This document shows, piece after piece, positions 35,901-44,549 of a DNA stretch of 64,000 bases (positions are counted from its first letter, which is position 1; each line of letters opens with the position of its first letter). The notes beneath the pieces were generated by a model. The model saw only the letters and a program-made list of their open reading frames with translations, did no database searches and was not told where the DNA came from. The stretch comes from Gammaproteobacteria bacterium (GTDB taxonomy: Bacteria; Pseudomonadota; Gammaproteobacteria; Xanthomonadales; SZUA-36): contig JAJFLB010000016.1 in the NCBI GenBank assembly GCA_021772915.1, forward strand, positions 101,984 through 165,983, read 5' to 3'. A program made the translations under genes and the position numbers.

Positions 35901-37003
35901 CAGTTTTTCCCCGACACGATCCCGCTGATAGAGATTTTGTCCATCGATTCAAGGTAGGTTTGGAACGCCCTGTTGAAGTCATCCTGGTGGGACAGGAATG
36001 GGACATGACCTGAACCCTTGACGGCGACCTCCTGGTAAGAGCCCCCAAGCCTGGTGTAGTCATCAAGGACCGTTCGAATTTGCTCCATCATTGGCTGTGG
36101 TGGATATTCTTCTGCACCCGGGAAGCCAGGAAGACGCCCGGTCGGACCCCAGGTTCCCGGGTCTGAAGTCGCGCTGTTTGAGACCGCCACGTCATCGGCA
36201 CCATAAATCCAGAGTACCTTTCTTTTCGATTCAGCTGCGAGGATTCGCTCAACGAGGTTGCCGATATACTTGGGCGACAGCGCATTCAAATGGCCCCATT
36301 TGCCGGGGGCAACATAAGGCCAGTTGGGAGAAATTACTTTGTCTCCCGGAATACCCTTGTCTCCCAGTTGGATCTGAAACATGGCGTCCAGTAAAGCTTC
36401 TTCACGCTCCGGGATAAACGGTGGACCCCACACCAGTAGCCGAAGAGCCGAACGCGGGCTGAAAGCTGAGTCCGTGGACCGGTTTCCCTCCAGCAGACCC
36501 TGGTACAGAACCGGGTTCGCCAGTCCGCCACCCGAACCGGCATAGTCACTGTATGTCGGCGTGCCATGTACGTCTTTAGTTCCGCCGAAACCGTACGGAG
36601 ATCCGGGGCCGGCAAGCGTCACCGAAATCAGACGCTCGGGCGTGTCAGCCATCATCCACCAGGCGACCAACCCACCAAGCGAGTTACCCACGAGGTGGAA
36701 CCTGCTGTATCCGAGGTAATCCATGAGTGCGATTGCGTCAGCGACGAAATCTCCCATACCATTCTGCGCATTGATCTTCACGTCGGAATCTGCTTCACCC
36801 AGGCCACGCTGATCGGGAGCAATCGCCCGGTATTTTAGTGGCAGGGCAAGCATGGTTTCTTCCCACCAGGTGGCAGAGGAAAAGTTGCCATGAATAAACA
36901 ACACAGGAATACCTTCTTCAGGGCCGGAGAAAAGGACCCTGGTGGTTAAGCGGCCTGTCGTTACCGTGCGCGCAGTAACCCCGACGAGTGTTGGAATGCC
37001 CAT
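35900..37003 (-). CDS. Alpha/beta hydrolase
   Basis: This 367-residue hydrolase has the oxyanion HGNFSSATWW, nucleophile Ser ~108 in HLVGNSLGGL, acid in YGADDVAVS and His in GSGHVPFLSH. No signal peptide is seen, so it acts in the cytosol. An insert between the nucleophile and the acid (cap region, rich in Gly/Ser/Pro) is longer than in simple esterases. The gene starts 3 bp after the KASIII-like gene. Ester or oligomer cleavage before CoA activation is a likely role; the substrate is unknown. Confidence 0.85.
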   Translation of the reverse strand: MGIPTLVGVTARTVTTGRLTTRVLFSGPEEGIPVLFIHGNFSSATWWEETMLALPLKYRAIAPDQRGLGEADSDVKINAQNGMGDFVADAIALMDYLGYSRFHLVGNSLGGLVAWWMMADTPERLISVTLAGPGSPYGFGGTKDVHGTPTYSDYAGSGGGLANPVLYQGLLEGNRSTDSAFSPRSALRLLVWGPPFIPEREEALLDAMFQIQLGDKGIPGDKVISPNWPYVAPGKWGHLNALSPKYIGNLVERILAAESKRKVLWIYGADDVAVSNSATSDPGTWGPTGRLPGFPGAEEYPPQPMMEQIRTVLDDYTRLGGSYQEVAVKGSGHVPFLSHQDDFNRAFQTYLESMDKISISGIVSGKN

Positions 37004-37006
37004 GGT

Positions 37007-38044
37007 CTATTTCGCTGTACCCCACTGGACGACGGCCCCAGCCCAGACGTAACCGATGCCCGCAGCAACAATGACCATTGTGTCACCCGGTTTGAGACGG
37101 CCTTGTTCGATACCAGCTTCAATGTTGATGATTGCATCCTGTTCCCCAATATGCCCGATACTTGACATGTAAACGCTCTGCTCCTCGGTTAGCCCCAGGT
37201 GTCCAAGCATCTCGCGATGGGCTGATGGTTTGACCAGTGACATGTTGTAAAAGTCGACATCTGCTCGTGTGTACGACCTCCCATCGCTCTTGGTACCCGA
37301 CTTCCGGAGAGAGATGTCAACACACGCCAGCCAGTTTTTGATCGAAACTTCCCCGAGACGCGTCTTCATTGCCTCAGGTTCCACAAGCCTGAATTTGAAC
37401 CCTCCGCTACCCACAGCATTGTCCGTGGGATGTTGGATAGTTCCGCTGGCGGGTACGATCACATGCCGACTCATCGAACCATCCGCAATCAGATGCGTGC
37501 CCAGTACCTGGTTCTCGGGCCAATCACGTTTCACGATCATCGCCCCGGCACCGGCCCCGATATTAAACAGGAAAGATGTGTCCACGTCAGTGAAGTCGAT
37601 GAAATGCGAGGTTGCGTACCCACCCCCTATTAGGATCGTATTGATCTTCGGATCGTCAGCCATCAGGCTCCTGGCAAGTTTCATCGCCGCAACGGTCGTC
37701 GCACATCGGGTATGAACGTCGATACCCCATGCGTCCCTGGCACCGATCTCGTAGGCCAGGTCAATGGCGGTTGTCCACAGCAGGTATTCACGCCACTCCT
37801 CGGTTGTGCCTATGACAACATCAATATCCAGTGGGTCAATACCTGCTTTATCGATCGCTTTGCGCGCCGCATGTACAGCCATCTCATTTGGGTGGATTTT
37901 TGGATCGGCGATGAATTTGCGCTCAATACCGAGTTTTTCTTTGACCACCCATTCGGGAAGTCCACTTTGTTCGGCGATCTCTTTCGCGGTGACATAAGTG
38001 TCCGGGAAGAATGTACCAGTTGAGACTATGCCCATGCTTGTCAT
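37007..38044 (-). CDS. Divergent KASIII-like condensing enzyme
   Basis: This 345-residue thiolase-fold protein has STGTFFPDTYV at the start, a Cys ~114 in DVHTRCATTVAAM at the nucleophile site, and NIGAGAGAMIV. The FabH His and Asn motifs are altered: VKPSAHREML stands in place of IPHQAN and SSIGHIGEQDA in place of YGNTSAAS. It is therefore not an ordinary FabH. RBS AAGGAAA supports ATG 38044. It heads the operon with hydrolase, CoA ligase and MaoC genes and follows a TetR gene; either C-C bond formation or thiolytic cleavage is possible. Confidence 0.8.
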   Translation of the reverse strand: MTSMGIVSTGTFFPDTYVTAKEIAEQSGLPEWVVKEKLGIERKFIADPKIHPNEMAVHAARKAIDKAGIDPLDIDVVIGTTEEWREYLLWTTAIDLAYEIGARDAWGIDVHTRCATTVAAMKLARSLMADDPKINTILIGGGYATSHFIDFTDVDTSFLFNIGAGAGAMIVKRDWPENQVLGTHLIADGSMSRHVIVPASGTIQHPTDNAVGSGGFKFRLVEPEAMKTRLGEVSIKNWLACVDISLRKSGTKSDGRSYTRADVDFYNMSLVKPSAHREMLGHLGLTEEQSVYMSSIGHIGEQDAIINIEAGIEQGRLKPGDTMVIVAAGIGYVWAGAVVQWGTAK

Positions 38045-38081
38045 GCAGTTTCCTTCAACGACTCGAAGCGCTCATTAATTT

Positions 38082-38696
38082 TCAGTTGCTTTGTTGAGGT
38101 CTGATTCCGTTGGCGATCAGGTCTGCCACTGTTTCAGCAATCCTGGACACGGGAACGCTCTCGTCCCACTCTGCATGCTTCATGCCCAGAATTACCGCTA
38201 TTCCCATGATAGCCCAGGACCATGTCTCATAATCCCCCTCACGTATATCACCTTCTTCACCAGCCTTCTTGAGATTATGCTGATAGGCTTGGGCAAAACC
38301 CATATAGTGCTCACGAAAGGCATCATTGGCCACGAACTCAGCTTCCGAAATGATACGGTAAATGCCCTTGTGCTGGCGGGCGAACTCGATATACGCCTCC
38401 AGACCCTTGCGTTCTGCCGCCATCCGGTTGGGGGCATCGGCTATTCGCTCTGCGATCCAGCTTCGCGTGTGGTGGCTCATATAAGAGACCAGCGCCTGGA
38501 AAATCTCCTCTTTACTTTCGAAGTAGGTATAAAAGGTACCCAGCGCCACACCCGCCCGATACGTGATCCCGCTGACGCCAGCTTCATGGAACCCTTTTTC
38601 GCCGAACTCGATTTCCGCCGCCTGTAGCAGTTTCTCTTTTGTACGTCTGCCACGCGCCGTCTTAGGTAGTTTATTATTAGTTGAAACTTGATTCAT
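38082..38696 (-). CDS. TetR-family transcriptional regulator
   Basis: This 204-residue protein begins with the TetR helix-turn-helix: KEKLLQAAEIEFGEKGFHEAG and GTFYTYFESKEEIF. The C-terminal ligand domain is variable. It lies 37 bp upstream of the KASIII-headed operon, on the same strand, and is divergent from a TonB receptor. It probably controls both through acyl-CoA-type ligands. A quasi-palindrome at its own start codon may be its operator. Confidence 0.9.
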   Translation of the reverse strand: MNQVSTNNKLPKTARGRRTKEKLLQAAEIEFGEKGFHEAGVSGITYRAGVALGTFYTYFESKEEIFQALVSYMSHHTRSWIAERIADAPNRMAAERKGLEAYIEFARQHKGIYRIISEAEFVANDAFREHYMGFAQAYQHNLKKAGEEGDIREGDYETWSWAIMGIAVILGMKHAEWDESVPVSRIAETVADLIANGIRPQQSN

Positions 38697-38701
38697 GTTT
38701 C
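38683..38701. promoter_or_regulatory. Quasi-palindrome at tetR start, candidate operator
   Basis: The 19-bp sequence GAAACTTGATTCATGTTTC is symmetric around its central T except for one base pair position. It overlaps the tetR start codon and faces the gap shared with the TonB receptor gene. TetR proteins often bind such sites near their own starts. Overlap with coding sequence weakens the case. Confidence 0.35.
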
Positions 38702-38819
38702 ATAATGTTGCATGATTTGACTCCAATGGCAAGTATTGTCCACCGGAGCGGCGGACAAAGTAACAGCACAGGATAGTTCAACTGCCAGTACAGAGTAGCG
38801 TAAATTTCAGGAGAATGAA

Positions 38820-41108
38820 GTGTATACAGCAATGAAAATATTGTTTTTATTCGGTCTGTTGGCCATCGTTACCGCCCCGTTGCCAGTGGCAGCGCAGGGC
38901 AATGACGGTGATGAAGAGTCTATCAGGATTATAGAAGAAGTTATGGTAACCGCAAGACGCAGGGATGAATCCATACAAGACGTCCCACTCTCCATTACCA
39001 CCTTCACGGGCGACCAGTTGGAACGCATTGGCGCGGCAGATATCGTCGCCGTTGCGCAGTCAACCCCAAACGTGACGCTGGAAGTCTCACGCGGAACCAA
39101 TACGACCCTTACCGCATTTATTCGTGGGGTCGGCCAACAAGATCCGGTCGCCGGATTTGAGGCCGGTGTCGGAATTTATCTTGATGATGTCTACCTGAAC
39201 CGACCACAGGCGGCGGTACTTGATATATATGACGTGAACCGTATTGAGGTCCTCAGGGGACCACAAGGCACACTCTATGGTCGCAACACCATAGGTGGTG
39301 CAATCAAGTACGTTACCAACAATCTCCCCAATGAAACCCGTGCAAAGGTACGGCTCTCCTACGGCACCGATAATCAACTGGATGCGGTATTTACAGCATC
39401 AGCTCCAATGTCTGACAACTTTCGAATTGGTGGATCTCTCGCCCGCCTGACCCGTGATGGTTTCGGTGACAATCTGAACATAGCCGGTGTTGAAAACTAC
39501 AACAGGGATATCATCGGTGGCCGTGTCAGTATGGAGTGGGATGTTACGGATGCCTTTTCCCTCCGCTTTACGGGCGATTTTGTTCAGGACGATTCTGACC
39601 CACGCCAGGGACACCGTCTTACCGTGGGAAATGTATCGGGTGCCCCCATTCTGGGAAGCGTGTTTGATACACGCTCAGGTCTGAACAGCCCGACCCAGGA
39701 GGTAGAAGCTTCTGGTGGCTCTCTGGTAGCCACGTGGCGCGTCAACGAGCAATTTACCGTCAAAAATATACTGGCGTATCGTGAGGACCAGACCTCTACC
39801 CCAATTGATTTTGACAGCTTGCCCGCAGTGGATCTGGATGTACCGGCCATCTATGAGAATGAGCAGTTCTCAGAAGAGCTGCAAATTCTGTACGAAAACG
39901 ACCGTCTGGCAGGGATCGTTGGGATTTACGTGCTCGACGCCAACGCATTTGATACCTTTGATGTTATCCTCGATCAATTGGGCAATGTGATTGGATTACC
40001 CGGTCTTAATGCCAACACCTTTGGAGACGTAGACACCAAGAGCTGGTCGATCTTTGCGGATTTCAGTTATGACGTGTCGGACACGATTAGCGTATCGCTG
40101 GGCGGACGCTATACCACGGATGAGCGAACCTCCCGCGTGTTGCGAACGACTTACATCGGTGGGGCGTCTCCTGCTTTGGGTGGCACGGGAATTCCTATTG
40201 CGGTGACTTCCGATTTCTTCGGCCAAAGCGAGTTCAAAGAGTTTACCCCGCGAGCTTCAATCAGCTGGCAGCCAAATGAGACCCAACATTTATACCTGAC
40301 TTACAGTGAAGGCTTCAAAGGTGGTGGGTTCGACCCACGCGGCCAGACCAGTGCAGCACCGGACCTGGACGGTGACGGCACGATTGGAGCAAACGACATC
40401 TTCAGTTTCATGGACTTTGCTCCGGAATTCGTCGATTCCTTTGAGCTTGGCTTGAGGTCTAGCTGGATGGACAACCGGGTCACCACGAGCCTGGCCTTTA
40501 TCCTCTCGAATTACACCGACGTTCAGGTTCCGGGTTCGATTGGATACGACTCTACCGGCGACGGTAACAATGATTCCTTCATCGGTGTCACTTCCAATGC
40601 GGGCGACGCTGATATGACTGGTTTTGAGTTTGAAGGCATGGCCTTGCTCAACGACAATTTCTCCTTTAGCTGGGCGATTGGCTACCTGGACGCGGAATAC
40701 AACGTGTTTATCGATGCTTTTGGTGTAAACGTGGCCGACGACCGGGTGTTCCAGAACACACCTGAATGGACCGCCAGCGGCACTTTGAGCTATGAGCAAC
40801 CACTCAACCTGTTTGGCAAATCCGGCACCTTCGCGGCAATCACATCATTGTCTTACCGCGACAACACCAGTCAGTTCGAAACCCGTAACGAGTTTCTGGA
40901 TCAGCCCAGCTATACACTTTGGGATCTAAGTCTGGTTTGGGAAACGAATGACGGGCGCTGGCGCGCGGGTTTGCACGGTAAGAACCTGTCGGACGAGGAG
41001 TATAAAGTGGCGGGGTATTTCTTCCCGGCATTGGGTCTTGAAGGCAATGTAACAGCATTTTACGGTAACCCACGGACGGTAACTGCGACGGTTGAATTCA
41101 GCTTCTGA
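38820..41108 (+). CDS. TonB-dependent outer-membrane receptor
   Basis: This 762-residue receptor has a signal peptide ending near PVAAQG, TonB box EEVMVTARRR, plug motif IEVLRGPQGTLYGRNTIGG and a barrel ending in ATVEFSF. The chosen GTG at 38820 is preceded by AGGAG with ideal spacing; ATG 38832 is possible. Divergent from tetR and next to the polyester/acyl-CoA operon, it may import the oligomer or hydroxyacid that the operon uses. The ligand is not readable. A hairpin terminator follows. Confidence 0.93.
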   Translation: MYTAMKILFLFGLLAIVTAPLPVAAQGNDGDEESIRIIEEVMVTARRRDESIQDVPLSITTFTGDQLERIGAADIVAVAQSTPNVTLEVSRGTNTTLTAFIRGVGQQDPVAGFEAGVGIYLDDVYLNRPQAAVLDIYDVNRIEVLRGPQGTLYGRNTIGGAIKYVTNNLPNETRAKVRLSYGTDNQLDAVFTASAPMSDNFRIGGSLARLTRDGFGDNLNIAGVENYNRDIIGGRVSMEWDVTDAFSLRFTGDFVQDDSDPRQGHRLTVGNVSGAPILGSVFDTRSGLNSPTQEVEASGGSLVATWRVNEQFTVKNILAYREDQTSTPIDFDSLPAVDLDVPAIYENEQFSEELQILYENDRLAGIVGIYVLDANAFDTFDVILDQLGNVIGLPGLNANTFGDVDTKSWSIFADFSYDVSDTISVSLGGRYTTDERTSRVLRTTYIGGASPALGGTGIPIAVTSDFFGQSEFKEFTPRASISWQPNETQHLYLTYSEGFKGGGFDPRGQTSAAPDLDGDGTIGANDIFSFMDFAPEFVDSFELGLRSSWMDNRVTTSLAFILSNYTDVQVPGSIGYDSTGDGNNDSFIGVTSNAGDADMTGFEFEGMALLNDNFSFSWAIGYLDAEYNVFIDAFGVNVADDRVFQNTPEWTASGTLSYEQPLNLFGKSGTFAAITSLSYRDNTSQFETRNEFLDQPSYTLWDLSLVWETNDGRWRAGLHGKNLSDEEYKVAGYFFPALGLEGNVTAFYGNPRTVTATVEFSF

Positions 41109-41122
41109 CCTATCCCGAACGG

Positions 41123-41145
41123 ACGGCGGGTCCTTTACCCGCCGT
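41123..41145 (+). terminator. Hairpin after TonB receptor
   Basis: A 9-bp GC-rich stem (ACGGCGGGT, 41123-41131, with its complement 41137-41145) closes a 5-base loop 15 bp after the receptor stop. The following tract is TCGCTTCGCATTCTT, only partly T-rich. It should reduce read-through into the MFS gene. Confidence 0.65.
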
Positions 41146-41176
41146 TCGCTTCGCATTCTTGAAGTACAATCCCCAG

Positions 41177-42439
41177 ATGACGCTTGAGCACAATTCCACG
41201 GGCAAACGCGCCTATGTCCTGTTTATTCTGGTCGTGGTCTACACCTTCAATTTCATTGACCGGCAGATCATCGGTATCCTCGCAGTACCAATCAAGGCAG
41301 ATCTTGGGCTGACTGACACTGAGCTGGGATTGATGGGCGGGCTGGCATTTGCACTGTTTTACACCGGTCTCGGTATCCCCATCGCATTGCTCGCCGATCG
41401 CTTCAGCCGAACCTGGATTATGACGGCCGCACTGACCATCTGGAGTGCGATGACCGCTGCATCCGGGCTGGCCACAAATTTCTGGCAATTGTTCGCTGCC
41501 CGTCTGGGGGTTGGCATCGGTGAAGCCGGAGGTGTCGCACCGGCCTACTCACTGATCTCAGACTTCTTCCCACCCAGTCAACGTGCGCGGGCACTGGGTA
41601 TCTATTCTTTTGGCATTCCTATTGGTAGTGCACTGGGTATTGTGTTTGGTGGCATCATCGCTACCCTGCTCGACTGGCGGATCGCTTTTTTTATCGTTGG
41701 CCTGGCGGGCGTCCTCATTGCACCACTGTTCAGACTGACCGTAAAAGAACCACCTCGTGGTGGATTTGACCGTCACCGGGAAAACACAAAACCACCGGGG
41801 TTAAAACAAATAGTCGTCAGTCTTTCGCGAAAGCCCAGCTTCTGGCTGGTGTCGGTGGGCGCATCCTGCTCTTCGATGATGGGCTATGGTTTGTTTTTCT
41901 GGTTACCCTCGTTTTTTGTCCGAAGTTACGAAATGACACTCCTGAGTGCCTCCCTGCATTACGGTGTCGTGCTATTGGTTGGGGGTCTCGCAGGTATCTG
42001 GGCAGGTGGCTGGTTTGGCGATCGATTCGGCCAAATGAGATATTCACGCTACGTCAACATTCCTGCACTCGCATTCATCAGTGCTGTCCCGTTCTATGTT
42101 CTGGCCATGCTGTCACCAACCCAGAGTCTGACCTTTCTGATTTTGTTGGTACCAACGGCACTGGGTCTGGTGTGGCTGGGACCAGTAATCTCGGTCATTC
42201 AACATCTGGTTCGACCCAATATGCGGGCCACGGCTTCGGCGATATTCCTGTTCATCAACAATCTGATCGGAATCGGGCTGGGTACCCTTGCCATCGGTGC
42301 ATTATCCGACGCATTGCAAGCTGGTTACGGTGATGAGTCTCTGCGTTACTCGATTCTCGCGGGCACCGGATTCTACGTACTGGCGGCTGCATTGTTTTTC
42401 CTGGCTTCCCGGTGGATCGAACAGGATTGGGAAGGTTAG
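41177..42439 (+). CDS. MFS transporter (spinster-like)
   Basis: This ~420-residue protein has 12 membrane helices. The first reads FNFIDRQIIGILAVPIKADL, and the loop between helices 2 and 3 has LADRFSRTW, an MFS motif-A variant. VGIGEAGGVAPAYSLISDFFP is characteristic of the spinster-like branch found beside TonB receptors. The substrate could be a lipid-like or organic acid compound. The frame is open from TTG 41159; ATG 41177 (MTLEHNSTGKRAY) is preferred. It lies ~70 bp after the TonB receptor, beyond a terminator. Confidence 0.88.
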   Translation: MTLEHNSTGKRAYVLFILVVVYTFNFIDRQIIGILAVPIKADLGLTDTELGLMGGLAFALFYTGLGIPIALLADRFSRTWIMTAALTIWSAMTAASGLATNFWQLFAARLGVGIGEAGGVAPAYSLISDFFPPSQRARALGIYSFGIPIGSALGIVFGGIIATLLDWRIAFFIVGLAGVLIAPLFRLTVKEPPRGGFDRHRENTKPPGLKQIVVSLSRKPSFWLVSVGASCSSMMGYGLFFWLPSFFVRSYEMTLLSASLHYGVVLLVGGLAGIWAGGWFGDRFGQMRYSRYVNIPALAFISAVPFYVLAMLSPTQSLTFLILLVPTALGLVWLGPVISVIQHLVRPNMRATASAIFLFINNLIGIGLGTLAIGALSDALQAGYGDESLRYSILAGTGFYVLAAALFFLASRWIEQDWEG

Positions 42440-42590
42440 GCAATCCGCACTGGTGGAAATCTCACCAGCAATCCAAGAGAATTCGCGCCAACTGCGTGGA
42501 TGAATCACCGAGGCGTTAAACCCGCGCACGTTCTGCTATCCTTGTCCTGGTATAGCGTACCATCCGGGTCGGACCGAAAAACCAATAAGA

Positions 42591-43529
42591 ATGACAAAAC
42601 GAAAACTCATTATTGATTGTGACCCGGGGCAGGACGACGCCGTCATGCTGTTACTGGCATTGTCCTCACCCGATGAACTGGACATTGTCGGTATTACTGC
42701 CGTTGCCGGCAACGTTCCCCTGGACCTGACGCAGCGAAATGCCCGCATAATATGTGAATTGGCGGGCAGAGTGGATGTGCCCGTTTATGCCGGTAGCAGC
42801 CAGCCATTGAAAAAACAGTTGGTCACGGCTGAAAACGTACACGGCAAAACCGGCATAGATGGTATCGACATTTTTCCACCCGGGGTCCCCTTGCAGGAGC
42901 AACACGCGGTTGATTTCATCGTCGAGATCCTGAGTAAAGCCGAAGATGATGCGGTTACCCTGGTGCCCACCGGTCCCCTGACCAACATCGCCCAGGCCAT
43001 CATCAGGAAACCGGATATTCTGCCTAAAATCAAGGAGATTGTGTTGATGGGTGGCGCCATGCGCGAAGGTGGCAACACCACGCCCTGTGCCGAGTTTAAT
43101 ATCTATGTTGACCCTGATGCCGCCCAGACCATCATGCGCTGTTCCCGACCACTGACCATGGTACCGCTGGACGTGACCCACCAGGTATTGGTCACCCGTG
43201 AACGGCTGCAGCAATTTCGCCAGCTGGATTCAGCCGTAGGTGGTGCCATCGTTGGAATGCTGGAATTTTTTAACCGTTTTGACAGCGAGAAGTATGGTAG
43301 TGAAGGCGCCCCCCTGCACGATCCCTGCACCATTGCCTACCTGTTGGAGCCGGACTTGTTCAATGGCCGATTTTGCAATGTTGAGGTCGAGACCTCATCA
43401 CCGTTGACCCACGGCCACACCGCGGTTGATTTCTGGGGAGTTACAGACCGTCCCGGCAATGCAAACTGGCTTTATCAAGTTGACGCTGATGGATTTTTCG
43501 CACTGCTGATAGAGCGATTGGGCGCGTGA
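42591..43529 (+). CDS. Nucleoside hydrolase (IU-NH family)
   Basis: This 312-residue enzyme has the Ca-binding N-terminus IIDCDPGQDDAVMLLLAL, where the family signature is DxDxGxDD, VHGKTGIDG, LVPTGPLTNIA and MGGAMREGGNTTPCAEFNIYVDP. It cleaves the N-glycosidic bond of nucleosides to base and ribose. The ribokinase gene begins 11 bp downstream, so ribose is phosphorylated at once. Start ATG 42591 is well placed. Base preference (purine or pyrimidine) cannot be told. Confidence 0.93.
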   Translation: MTKRKLIIDCDPGQDDAVMLLLALSSPDELDIVGITAVAGNVPLDLTQRNARIICELAGRVDVPVYAGSSQPLKKQLVTAENVHGKTGIDGIDIFPPGVPLQEQHAVDFIVEILSKAEDDAVTLVPTGPLTNIAQAIIRKPDILPKIKEIVLMGGAMREGGNTTPCAEFNIYVDPDAAQTIMRCSRPLTMVPLDVTHQVLVTRERLQQFRQLDSAVGGAIVGMLEFFNRFDSEKYGSEGAPLHDPCTIAYLLEPDLFNGRFCNVEVETSSPLTHGHTAVDFWGVTDRPGNANWLYQVDADGFFALLIERLGA

Positions 43530-43539
43530 GTGAGCCAGG

Positions 43540-44394
43540 GTGACCAAAAGCGCTACGATTGCCGTTGTAGGCTCAATTAATCTGGACCTCGTTGCCAGTG
43601 TCAAGTCGTTCCCACAACCCGGCGAGACCGTTACAAACGCAACCGTCGTACGCTGTCCGGGCGGCAAAGGCGCCAACCAGGCACTGGCGGCTCATCGGCT
43701 TGGGGCACAGGTCTTTATGGTGGGATGTGTCGGCAATGATCCGCTCGCCGGTGAAGCACTGCAAGCACTGACAAGCGAAGGAGTTAATCTGGATTATTGT
43801 TGTTCAATCGATGACGCTCCCACTGGCCTGGCAATGATAGTCGTCAATGCACTCGGTGAGAACCAGATCGTGGTCGCACCCGGAGCCAATGCGGCTTTTG
43901 GCCCGGGACAACTCAGTATGCCACCCGCTGATGCCGTCATTGCGCAACTGGAAGTGCCGATCAATACCGTTCTAAAAGCGGCATCAGCCAACCCCGGTTT
44001 TTTCTGTCTCAATGCTGCACCTGCCAGGACGGTACCCATGGAGTTACTGGATCAGGTTGACCTGCTCGTCGTAAATGAGATTGAAGCTCAAACACTTGGC
44101 CCGGACCTCGCCGTCTATGGCGGCCTGCTCGCCACCACCTACGGCAGCAAGGGTGCCCTGCTGAGTCGCAATGGCCAACAAATCGCCTGTGGCAAGCCAC
44201 CAAAGGTGGATGTTGTGGATACAACTGGTGCTGGCGATGCCTTTACCGCTGCACTGACCGTCGGCCTGGTTAGCGGTCTCTCTCCTGAACAAGCCTTGCG
44301 ACGCGCCTGTGTAGCTGGCGCCTTGACCGCCACCCGAATGGGCGCACAGTCATCGCCGACCAGTGCTGAATTGGAACGACTGGACGTGGTGTAG
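43540..44394 (+). CDS. rbsK: Ribokinase
   Basis: This 284-residue PfkB-family kinase has GSINLDLVASVKSFPQPGE, PGGKGANQALAAHRLGA and the catalytic DTTGAGDAFTAAL. The GTG start at 43540 follows the nucleoside hydrolase by 10 bp. It makes ribose-5-phosphate from ribose released by that hydrolase. It is slightly shorter than E. coli RbsK (309), with trimmed loops but intact motifs. A three-copy REP-like cluster follows. Confidence 0.88.
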   Translation: MTKSATIAVVGSINLDLVASVKSFPQPGETVTNATVVRCPGGKGANQALAAHRLGAQVFMVGCVGNDPLAGEALQALTSEGVNLDYCCSIDDAPTGLAMIVVNALGENQIVVAPGANAAFGPGQLSMPPADAVIAQLEVPINTVLKAASANPGFFCLNAAPARTVPMELLDQVDLLVVNEIEAQTLGPDLAVYGGLLATTYGSKGALLSRNGQQIACGKPPKVDVVDTTGAGDAFTAALTVGLVSGLSPEQALRRACVAGALTATRMGAQSSPTSAELERLDVV

Positions 44395-44410
44395 TGTATC
44401 GACTCTAGCT

Positions 44411-44549
44411 GTAGGACTGACCAGCTTGCTGGTCGGGAATTGTTCAGGTTATTACAGGATCCCGACGAATGAATTCGTCGGTCCTACATCCACCATGGCC
44501 CAGGCCGGTCTCTCGACCGGTTCCCGACGAATCAATTCGTCGGTCCTAC
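44411..44549. repeat. REP-like elements, cluster 6 (three copies)
   Basis: Copy 44411-44440 is direct (stem ACCAGC-TTGCT-GGT type), copies 44459-44487 and 44519-44549 are inverted with CGACGAAT/ATTCGTCG stems. Arms co-vary between copies. The last GGTCCTAC supplies, on the minus strand, the TAG stop of rquA. The stretch 44395-44545 between convergent genes is otherwise empty. Confidence 0.85.

Noticed and set aside
32632-38044. OleABCD-type olefin/beta-lactone cluster (KASIII, hydrolase, AMP ligase)
   Set aside because: The gene types look alike at first, but the ligase has a full acyl-CoA-synthetase C-terminus, no OleD-type SDR lies in the operon, and MaoC and depolymerase genes are present.
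42450-42468. Hairpin CTGGTG/CACCAG after the MFS gene as terminator
   Set aside because: The stem is only 6 bp and no T tract follows.
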